From assembly GCA_911728455.2 (NCBI GenBank), contig OU452231.1, forward strand, positions 6,106,963-6,170,962: a stretch of DNA of 64,000 bases, read 5' to 3'. Positions within the stretch are counted from its first letter, which is position 1, and each line of letters begins with the position of its first letter. The notes beneath the pieces are model-generated. The model was not told the DNA's origin. It made no database searches and was given only the letters and a program-made list of their open reading frames with translations. The position numbers and the translations under genes are program-made. This document shows positions 46,201-58,200 of this stretch, in pieces. The stretch comes from Marthasterias glacialis (lineage: Eukaryota > Echinodermata > Asteroidea > Forcipulatida > Asteriidae).

Positions 46201-49200
46201 TGATTGTTAGTTTAAATCTAAATGCATTTTGAGCATATGTACTTGTTTTTTTTTAATCAGACAGTGTATCAAACTCATAAAGCTGTTTTAAGAAACGGAA
46301 GTATTGCTTTTAAACATTTCTTTGCTGAGCTTTTCTTGGACTGGTTTTATTTTGACTAAATTCGTTGGAGTGCATCCTGTGTTAACGTGAGACATTAAGT
46401 TTGTGTGGCTTTCCCCACTAGCCGTACCCTCTCCATTTGTCTGCAAACCACACTGTACGGCATGCTTGAGCTGTGCGCAGCCAGTGAAATTCACGTCTCA
46501 TTAAGCAGGGGGGATGGCTTTCTCATTCAGATCTAGTGACTCGTGAACTGAGGGCATGTTTCAGCGGTACATCCCAACGATCTCGCCCTGGATGGTTGTA
46601 CAGCACTCCAACACCACTCCGCTTAGCATGTAATTCTCCAAATGGAGATGTAAGACTAAGAGGCAGTCTTTTTTGTTGTATGCGGTACTGCGTATGTGCA
46701 ATGTGCATGAAGTCCTTTGTATGTCTTTGAATGTGTCGTGCTGCACACAGAGATTGTACACGGTTCTGTTATCAGAACCCCTCACATAATGTACCGGTAC
46801 AGTAAAATCAGTAATGTGTCTGTCGAGAATAATTTATCAATTTTTACACCGGGTGTAATTTGTGTTTCATTTTACATGTCCACGGATGTGTGACTTTATG
46901 GCTTTTTTTTTTTAAATCGACCAAGGCTGAGAAGAAAAGTGGTCAGCATGCCTTTCTGTCTGTCTGAAGGATCATAACAACTTTAGGGGGGTAGAAATAG
47001 TTTAAATTAGCAAAGCACCAATGGCCACGGATGAGAGTCCTCTGGCTTCTTCCGTATTTCTGGATTTAAAAAAATTAGTGTTATGGAATTTTCCTCCTTT
47101 TTTTTTTTAAATATCATTTACATACATCTAGGCATTGTAAAGCCTTAACACAGTACTTGTACTATGTTTTGACTACACCAAGGTGCTTGCCCCATCTACA
47201 TTTAAGCACAGAGTGCTGCCATTGATATGGGTTATGACATGGTTGGTAGCCACCAAACCCTCCATGGGTGTTTCATGGATTTTTCATTTTCATCCACTCT
47301 CATCCCTGAAACATTGTGTCATATCTTCATGTCAGGGTCGTACACGTATCTCCTAAAATACACACCAGTTTGTATGTGTCAAAATTTTGTGTACTTGCTT
47401 AAAATAACCCGCATGTATTACACACAAAACCAATAGGCGCCGAGATACGTTTTTGCACGGAGCATTTTTGCGAGATACGACATTGTTGCATTGACGCGAT
47501 AATATACAACTTGTGAGTGGTTTCCTGCTAATTTTTGCTCAGCAAAAATTTGTTAAGCACTATTTTCTGCTCAAGCAGTTCCATAAAATTAGGCCACGAG
47601 GCTAAAAATGATGTAACTATCAATGCAAAAACGTTCTTGTTGGACTACCAGAAATTATGCTGTTTAATAAATACACATCATGTACATAAAATGTAATGTA
47701 AACAGGGTAAAGACTTTCAAAACTACACATTTGATAAAAAAGAAAAAGTAGGCCTGCTGGATTCCGTAATTTTTCATATTTGTTCCATCCGACAACTTAA
47801 CATAAAGTCTGTTGCCTCGGTTACCCTGGTCTTGATACACGTGTACCTTTACATCAGACCATGGAGCTATGATCAGACTCAAGAAATATCCCCAGAATAT
47901 CTGATACCTGATATCTGATATCTGATACCATAAAATGTGCTTACATATGTACAAATGTGTGGTATTTGCATACTGTGTGTCCCTACATACCCGATGTGTG
48001 AATACAAAGTAAATATTTTTTGTTTTTATTCGCAAGAGTCTGTGTACGTATGTTTTTGCTACTTGTACATTTAATATGAGACATAGTTTACTTAGTTTTA
48101 TTTTTTTTTCAATAAATAGCTCCAAGAGTTTATAGATTAATTGATGTAATTATACGTATTATCAGAGTCTTTATTGACTTTCAAATTTCATTTGGTTAAT
48201 GATGGAAGCCAGTTACTCAGCATTCAAACTAGCATGCAAAACACATTCTTGAGCAAACCCATAAGGGGGGGGGGGGTAAGACGACACTAAAGCGCAGGCT
48301 GCCCTACTGCACTACATCCACTAGCTTCCATTTGGAAGCACACATACCCCCAGGCAATACTCTCCCTGTCTCCCTGTGTCAACAATCCTCACAGGCTGCC
48401 TGTCGCCAGGAGGTGTACAACACTCCTCGGTGGTGCATGCAGGACACTCCTCGATGCAGCAGCGCTGGACCCACGGACAAACCCCGCCGCCCGCCGTGTC
48501 TCAGCTGAGTCGTCTCCTGCTGCCGAGGCGCTGTGTTGTGGCCGTGCATGTGGAATCACCTGGGATTATTGATTCGACTGGGGCTTTAAATACCAATCAG
48601 GCAATAGGAAGAATTTCATTTATTAATTAGTTCATGCGGCAGATGTGTGTAGGAATTGGAGTGCCTTGTCTGCTGATACAGCAGAGTTTTATTTGGTGAC
48701 ACGCTTTCAGACAGAATTGAGCGTGTTACTGTGTCTACTCAATACGACGTACTGTGTAGTTTTTCAACAGAGGAGTAGTTGTTTTGCGATGCTGTTTGTT
48801 TAATTGTCATTGAACGATTGAACAAGAAATTACAGTTTTTGCAGGTTAAGATTTTTCATCAATGTAACAGGCCTGATTGCTTCTGAACTGAAAGAGCAAG
48901 GGCACCAAGGCATTTTCTTCTTGATGAAGGGCTCCTGTATGAGGAAATTGTAAATTTCTGTTTGAACATTTCAAGGGCACCAAGGCAATGACCAGGGGCA
49001 ACAGAGGCAATTGCCTCCCTTGCCCCCCATCCCCCTTGAAGTATCAGAATGAATAAATAATAATATAATTTATTGATAATGTGGGGGTGGGGGAGAGGGG
49101 CAGGAGTGGCTGTTTTTTCGTGGTGAGGACTGAAGCCCAGTTTAGCAGTTTAGTGAGATTACGGTAAAATTTCACAAAATCAAGTTACACATACTTGCAC

Positions 49201-52200
49201 AATTTTTTTCACTGAAGATTTACACCTGCACATCGTGCTGTACATTAATTAAAAGTCAATCTGTGTTTCAGCCATTGGAACTTCATTATTGTCAGGGTAC
49301 ATGGTACTCTCTTAATGTAAAAGAGTGAAAAACCACTCTTTTTGTCCGCCATACCACTCGTGCAAGGATCCATACAGTATGGCGGACAACTCTTTTTAGA
49401 GTGAAAGACACTCCACTTTCACTCATGAAAGAGTGAAGAGTGAGTTTCACTCTCAAAAGAGCCAAACTGACACCACTCTGGCAAGCGAGTGAAATTTTCA
49501 CTCTTTTACATTTACAGAGTATAGGTTCACCCATGGAGGTTTACCTCCCTGCTGATAATGCACTCAAACACTATGTATTTGATCCTCAAAACGATGACAT
49601 TCTATGCAGTTATTGACGTCAGATGCACAATGTTTTCAATACATTTTACCGCAAGTTGCATGACAATGTAGGCCTATAGCAGGGTTGAATGTTGAACTTG
49701 TTCCCATGTATTGACCCAATTCACCTGACGTCATCATCACATTAGTCTTAGTTGCGCCATTTCGGTAGTCAATGTCGCTGTGTGTTTTACAGTGAAGTGC
49801 GCATTTTAGGCGACACAGTATTTACACGTATGTACCTATTGACTCACCAAAATGGTGAGAGCTGCGTGTGACATGCGTGCAATGGGTCATTACTTCAGAC
49901 AGCCACAGGTGGTCAAGTGATTTCAAGAAATGGCTAGATCTCAGAATGTCATTCCAAAGTCTACAAACATCAGGGAATAATATGCTGGGAAATACTACAT
50001 CCAGGAGCTACTTGAAGTGAACCCCTCAGGAATGAACCTATTTTAAAGGGACAGTGAAAACATCTTGTTATCGGAGACGCCAGCGTTTGTGATTTGGGCA
50101 TAATTTGTACGAATTATTCACACTAATTTATGAGTGTAGGCCAACAGATTTTGAAGATGTTCAAAATTTCTCTTATAGTTCATCTTGAATGAATTTAAGC
50201 AATTACCATGCATGCATTGTATGCGAGGTATGGGGCTGGGGGGACGTACCCCCACAATTTTCTAGCACCCCTCCCATGAAAAAATCCAGATACATATAGT
50301 GTATTAAAAAAAACATGGCCCTGTCCCCCCCCCCCACCAAAAAGCAATGCCCCCCCCCCATGTTTGTATGAATTTCCTGTGGAGGTTTGTCTAGTTGTGT
50401 GTTCTGAATTCTGACTGTTAGCGTAATTGTAGTCGTTCCAGCTGGTATGGTCTATTACACTGACTTCAGCACAGATGGCTGGCTCTCAATGATGATTCGC
50501 TTATAATAATGCCGTATGTATTGTCTGGGTATTGGGGTGGAGAAGTACAGGACTTGCAGCTGTAAATTGCTTTGCTTCAAACCGGCTGTTTAGTCAATGG
50601 ATACTGACAGTACGCCGGGTAGTTAGGAAAACATAAATACAGGGAGGGTAGAATAATGAAAGTCAAAAGAAGAGGCGGACAAATTAGTGTTTTGGTTTGA
50701 GGGTATGCGGGAAAATAAATATGGTGACTGACAGATGTACAGGATCGGAAGCAGTGAACCATTAGAAAACCACTTGTACACAAACTTAACATTATCACAA
50801 ATTCTATTTTTTGTTTAGCTTTACAAAGATCCCCCAAAGCCTGCCCACAAAAAAACCAAGAAATTGTATTTTATAATCTTTTGTCTTAGGACATTATTAT
50901 AGCATTAGTTAGTACTATTAAAAAAAAAACCAAAAACAACAGAAAACATTCAGTGGCGTAACCAGACATTTTTTTTCCCCTTTTATTTTATTTTTTTTTT
51001 GGGGGGGGGGGGGGGGGCTGGGGAAGGCAGGGGAAACTACTAAATTGGGGACTGCCTAATGTATTGAACCATTCATTTGTGCATATTTTCCATCTCATTT
51101 GTGGGTGGGTGGGTGGGGGTAAGAGGGGAAGGGTTCTGGAGGGGGAAGCTCCAGCCACTGGAAGCATTATTCAGACTCTCTGGAGACCCCATCTACGCGC
51201 AGGTCCAGCTAGTTGATTTAATTTTAAATTAGAAGGTTAGTACACCTACATGTAAATATTTAGACTTGTAGGATATTATGTAGGCCTATTATCATTCTTC
51301 CCTGTTCTCTTGATTATGCACTGTCAACGATCTGATGATGATTTACCGTAAGCAATGAACAAAAATCTGTAGGTCAAACAAGGTTGTGTTTTATGGTGTT
51401 AACATTGATTGTGGTGACCAAAACCATGTACATGTAACAATACAATTTTTTTAAAGTGACATGTATGTTGTAGGTTTTCAAGAAATGAAAATCAATATTG
51501 TAGTCTTACGCCAGTAGGCCTACACCCCCCTCCTTTTGGAAGGAAGTGTGTTTCTATTGGAACGACCCTTTAAACATACACACATACACACTTTTATCAA
51601 GGGCTTCTCGTTGTTCTCCCGTTGTTTGGACACCCAGATCCCTTTTGTTAGAAAGTCCTCTGTTTCATTGGGTAGACAGTCCCCCCCCCCCCACCAACAA
51701 CACCTGCATGTAGCAACGAAGCAGCGCACGGCCCATGACAACACAGAAAAGGCCCTGTAGAAACTATGGATTTTTCTTGTTTTCGCTCATATTTTGGTCA
51801 ATTCTGAACGGATTTTTTTATAAATCTTAAGGTTATAACATGTCCCGGGTCATCATTTGTGCTCCATGCAAATTTTACGGCCTGCAGATGAAAAATGAGA
51901 GAGCCTTTTATGGATACATACATAGACTGGAATTTTATTGACAAACTGGCACCAGAAAATTTACAAAAATTGCAACAGGGGTATTTCAAAGCCAACATCA
52001 ATAAATAAATACATACATACATACATACTGTACAGACAACATTGCGTGAATTATATAGGTTGATAGGTTGAAATAATAAGCACTTGACGGCACATCCTGT
52101 TCCTTAAAGCCCATATTCACTTTTGGGAACACCGAAAAACAAAATGTTCACAGATTTGCACATAACTTACATGGATGATGGTAGAAAACTTCCTGTGAAA

Positions 52201-55200
52201 TATTTCTGTCTGATGTGTTATCGTTTTCGAATAATTAGAGAAATAAGATCCACAAATGATTTTTCGTCTCATGAGACGAAAACTCCGGCCGTTAGAATGA
52301 ATACAAAAACGCTGAATGACTTTGTATTGTTTTCTCGTAAAGGAAACAATGAAATGAGCTGAAACTTTGGCAGGTTGATTTTATTAAATAACTCTTGATG
52401 CTCATAAAGTATGGAAGTATTTTCAGACACTTTACCAATAGTGTATAATGGCTTTTACAGGCCACAACCCATTAGGTTATAAAAAACTACTTGTAACAAA
52501 TGTCGTTGTGCAGTATAATAATTTCTTATTTATAGAAAATGTTTTTTTTAGTAGTAGGTAGGTGGTCATTCTGGTATGGCATGCACAAGTAGTCTGAACT
52601 GCCCCCCCCCCTCCAAGTTCAATCAAATCAGTGTTTTTCATTCCTAAAAGCAAAAACAGTCGAAGAGCCTGTGCTATTTTTGTTGCACTTCCCAAGGATC
52701 TGGAGCAGTTTGCCTTGCATCATCAGACAATCTTCTGAGTTTAAAGCTTTAATCGGTAGCCATCGTCTCTTCAAGAGCTTACTTCACGGACAAATGAGCA
52801 AAGACTGACGAGAATGTTCAACGTCTTAATGTAACAATGATTTATTGATGCGTGGTACTTGCAGATCGATGGTTTGGTGGAATCATATTTTGTCGCTCAG
52901 TGTAGCAGCTGTCTTGTGAAGGTACCATTTAAAGGTATCTCTGAAAAAGCACTTGTCAGAAAACCCTGAAGCCTTAGTTGGCTGTATTTAATACGATATT
53001 TAATATGGTCAAATTTCCCATGGCTTTAGTCAACACCTGGGCCCAAATTGCACAGAGCTGCTTTATGCACAAAAAGAAGCTACATAATGCACAATAAAAT
53101 TGTGCTTACCGGAATAAGGTTACCAGCCAAAATACCATTCCACACGTACCGTCTATGACTGGTATCCTGCTCATTTTTGCTTAGCAGATAACTGTGCAGC
53201 ACTATTTGCTGCTCAAGCAGCTCCGTGAGCTTCGGTCCTGCTAGTTGTCACCGGATATTTTATGGAGGCAAGAGGAGGCAGTCGCCTCCATGGCCATTCA
53301 TTGCCTTGGTGCCCCATGAAATGTTTCAGAATATATCCATGGGCAATTTTTTTCACCATAGAGGTGCCCTTTACCAAGGATCAAACTGCCTTTGCCTGGA
53401 TCTTAATAATACCTGTCCCTTTAAAGCACAAGGCTAACTATTGGTAATTGTCAAAGACAAGTATCTGCAGTTTATGTTACCCCGACGGATACAAGAAATA
53501 CATGTAACAAAACTGCACAAATTTGAGCTCAGTGGGTCAATCGGAGTCACAAGAAAATGGTGAAAAAATAAAGTAAAACTTGTTTTCACTGTTTTCAAAT
53601 ATTGGGGTTTAAACTCACAGGATAAAAACTACATGTAATTGCTTTTCTAATTTTCTCAAAAGCTTTCGCATTTCGGGCAAAACTATATCAAAGGAAGTTT
53701 CCCAGCATGACGGTCTTTATTTTATTTATTTTATTGTTTCATTTTTTTTTTTTTTTTATTATTTATTTATTTTATTACACATCCAGCAGCACAATTAGCG
53801 CCAATAACAGGGTGGAAGGTTCAGTTTGAGATGTGAGAGGAAAACCCCAATGGGGGAAAACCTACGCAGTCAGGTAGGGACTGAAAACCCAATGCTGTAT
53901 GGGGTGGGATTCGAACCGGGGGTTCACAGAGAGGTGAAAGGCAGGGAAAGACACCATTGAGCCAGCCTTATCCCACCCCCCTACACACCATGATGTTAGT
54001 TAAAATGTGCAAACCTGGGAACATTTTTTATTTCCGATCTCACCGATGAATGTAGGCCTACACACTCTTTAATCAAAGCTTGCCTTGCAGCTCTGGCGAA
54101 GAAAAAAGATCTTAAAATCCTCTTGTGTGTGTTTATTCACAATAAAGATCCTGCCTTCACATTTGCCTGAAGGTATGCATCCTACAACAAGTAATGACTG
54201 TATCACTATAGCCATGTCTAGGCAATTTGAATTCCTATGCCTACATGATATGTAGCGTGTGGGATTCTCTTCTGCAGTGTTGTGACAGTTCATATTTTGA
54301 TTGACACTTTGAGAGGTCACGAGGGGTCAGATGTCTGCATTCCAGACGAGCTCAGGTTGTGTACTGATTGCTGTATTGAATAAAGCCAAGTAGGAAATAG
54401 AGCGATCAATATTTCTTTTTGAGGAGAGGGATTCGGGTCTGCTGGGAAGCAAACAGATGCTGTCATTGTCACTACCTACATGTAAGGGTACCAGATGGGG
54501 GCCCGGTGGTACCCTCATCAAGAGGGTTAAAGTCAGGGGTTAAAAACTTACCCCAATTAGGATACTGATTTTTGACCAATGATATCATTGGGTGAAGAGG
54601 CTTCCAATGCTGGTTTTAAAAGTTCCTCCCAATGGGCATTTCGCGCTTGATATGTGGCAGGGTGTACCCCCCCCCCCCCCTCCAATTGTGTCTTCATTGT
54701 GTCCTAGAAATTTCTGGAATTCTTTTGAGGATTTTAGTGGAGGGGTACTTATGTACAAGAGGGGGAAAGTGTGTAAAAGTGTGGGAACCTTTTTTTTGGT
54801 GGGGGGGGGGGGGACTCTGCCACATATCGGGCTTGATATACCAATGGGAGGTTTTGAGGGCACTAGGTGGCAGCAGACTTACCAGGTATATCCATTGTTC
54901 TCAGAAATGTGCGCATGTCATAACCGCTTCAACAATGACCATTTACCTGGTGAGTCTGCTGCAACCTATCGCTCCAAAGTTTCCCATTGGGATATTGACC
55001 AATGACATCCTCATTCGACAATGGGGGGGTTCAGTCAGAGTTATTTCCCAATTGGGATACCGATTTTGCACCAATGATATCCCCATTGGGTGAAGAGGCT
55101 TCCAATGTAGGGTAAAATGTTCATCCCAATTGGTAATCGGATCATAGCTAACCTCAGTGGGCAAAAAAAGGGTTTCATTCATGATGTCAATCTAAACCAT

Positions 55201-58200
55201 TATTGGGATATTTTTTAGTTAGATAACAAACTTATGAGCACCAAGTCCTAATCAGGAATAAGCAATGCCTTCATTAGGGGAAGGGGGTTCCAATCTGGGT
55301 AAATATAATATCCCATTTGGGATAATCTTTGAGCCCTGTGAGCTCATTTGAACTACATGTATTCTATGGGAACAAAATAATAGGCCAATTGTAATTTCTT
55401 TGACCTTGAACCATGGTTTGCAGTACAATCAGCAAGTCCCTGTGAAAAGATTTATTGGTTTAGCAGGCTCATGTACTGAGCCTTGGAGGTAGTGGCTGGG
55501 GCCACACAACCCACAGTCAATGAGGATGGTGAGTTTTGGGGCTTTGTACAATTAGGTTTTCTTCCCTCTACACCATTCTCTTGATGATATTCAGAGACCC
55601 CTAGTCCCCTTACCTCCCTGCTGAAATTAGCAATTGGCCCACGGGAGGTTAGGGCTGTTCACTTGCTCGTTTGCGTAGCAACTGTGTATCAAAGCGTTAA
55701 TAAAAAAAAGCAAAAAAAAAAAAACAGAAGTGGCAGAAATCAATAGTGTCACAGTGCATGACCGGTCCAAATACTCCATAGCGCGCGCGGCGGGGGGGGG
55801 GGGGGGGGGGGGGCGTTAATAATAGCCCAAAGTGGCTGTCATAGGGCATCGTGTGCCCACAAAATCATGCCTCCAAATAAATAACTCTGATTTCGTATCT
55901 AAACATTTTATCTACATGTAAAGCTGCCTAACTATTTGTTTTTAGAATCAGAAACCCTGCGACCTAATCCATGGCTCGTGCCGGAAAAAAACTCGCCTCG
56001 GTCAGACAAAATTACGTAATTTATTTCATCTGTGGTTAGACTTCTGGTTGAATTTTGCTTAAGTAGATAAATTTGCTAAGCACTATTGTTTTGCTTTCCA
56101 GCATTTTGAAATTGTGACATGATCTATCAGTTGACCAAGTTAAAAATTATTTTGTTTATTTTGTAAGAAATTGTTAATTGCCTCCTGTTTCGATCCTAGC
56201 AGTGACTTTCTCAAAGGCTAAAATTTTAGCCTTAATGCCTTTCAGCATTTTAACCTTTAAGCATTTGAGCCTTTGAGAAAGACTCTGCTAGGGTCGAAAC
56301 GTGAGGCCATTAACAATTTTTTGCATTTATACAACAGGTCCTTGTGATTGGTAAGCAGTTTGCAACAGCTAATTTTTTTTTTTTTCTCTTCTTATTTTGT
56401 CTAAGAAGAAATAAGGCTACATGTATGTTAAACAAACATGCAACTTTTCAGATGATCATAAAATGGTGCCCTAGAAAGCCAAAAAGCAGGCACTGAAAAC
56501 AATGTACAAAGTTTTGTGTGCATGGACAGTTCCTCTTTGTCATTTTGCAAAGGTGTTTGTCGTACAGTGTTGTACCAATAGTTTGCAGCTCCCCGAAAAA
56601 TGTTCAAATGCTAATTTTTCTGATGGAGTTAAAGGCAAAAATACCCTCAAGAGATTTTTTGACATGATTGTTATTTTGCTTGAGTCCTTTCTATACTGTT
56701 TAACTATTCAAGGAGTTAAGTGATTTTCTCCAAGGAAATGTGTTATTTTCTCAAATGAGTTATGTGATTTTCACCAAGAAGGTATTTTATTTTCTAAGAG
56801 GAGATGTGTTATGTTTTTCGCAATGAGTTATGTGATTTTCTCTGAGAAGCTACATTTCTCCAAAAAGTTGCGGGATTTTCTGCAAGGAAATATTTGTTTT
56901 TCTCCATGGTTACAGTGTACATCATCACATGAAATTTTGTGGCAATAATAATAGTAATGAATGTGCACCCGTAGAAAATAACAAGGCCAGCATCTGATTG
57001 TCGCCAAGGAATAAGAGTAGATTAATCTTAAAGATGAGTTATTGTAACGATCAGGCCTCGCATTAACCCACGGCACCCACAGCAATTGCCGTGGTGCCCT
57101 GTGCTTTTTTGCCGTGGTGCCCTTTGCAAAGTTTCAATACAAATTTACATTTTCCTCATAGAAGTGCCCCTTACCATAGGAAAATTGCCAGACCCTTCAA
57201 GAGCGAAGTTCAAGGCCTGAAGGATCAGTTATTGAGCAGAAAACTCAACTTTAGGGCCATCTCATTAGCGAAATTGAGCGCTGGATTTACAGGGAGGCCT
57301 TGGAGGCCACAGCCCCTGCAGCCCTGTTGTCTGCCTTGACCTTCTTTGAAAGCGTTGTGATGTTCCTTAGAGGAATCGATAAGAAGTGGACTTGTCTCTC
57401 AAAAACCCAAGGATTATAATCGGGTGAAAGAGGAGTCCACTTTAGGGACCCAGAAGTTGCCTAACTTTCTTATTCTCTCTTCATGAAATCATACTTTGTA
57501 ATGATCTTAATCTTGTCTATATTTACTCTTATTTAATTGTTATTCCAGTTTGTAAAAGCTGCCTGGTGAAGTTCTTGGAGGAGAACAACACCTGTCCTGT
57601 CTGTCACCTAGTAATCCACCAAAGTCATCCACTCAACTATGTCGGGTAAGTTGACACTGACAGAGGGCAATAGACTGTGGCCATGTCCGAGTGAAGCGTA
57701 TTGGGCTATGGCTGCGGCCATTGGCTACAGATGCAACGTTGAAGCATAGGTCTTGACATTGATCTGACTGTAGCCAAAGCCACTTGATTGGATGCAGCCT
57801 CAGGTGTAAGGTGTCTCATCCCATCACCCTCCATCCCACTCGCCTCCCTTGCTCGTTCCCCTGGTGATACACCCGTTAATAATTTTGTCATGTTTTTGTC
57901 CTTGTTGCATTTTTTGACGGCAATAAAGGTATGAGGATAACCTTTACATTTCAAACAATCAAGCTAGACTTTGTTTCATCGATAGAAACAAATCAAATCT
58001 CCAGTTGTCCGTTGGTGACACTGATAAATGGGTTATTACTCTTTACTCATACGAAAATCACTTAATCATTTATAATTAGACGGTGTAGTGTAGAGCTGTG
58101 TATTGACCTGAGGGCGAACAACCCAGGTTGAAGCAGCATCAGGTCTTCCACGATTCTGTACAAACCTACGGTAAAGCTTGAAACTTTGTACGGCTGTTGT

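Noticed and set aside
47664-48125. 153-residue minus-strand ORF
   Set aside because: It is AT-driven, rich in I/Y/F/K, without a recognisable domain, splice sites or start context.
54592-55093. Overlapping 137- and 153-residue ORFs
   Set aside because: They cross poly-C/poly-G runs and a repeat shared with the window start; no domain is visible.
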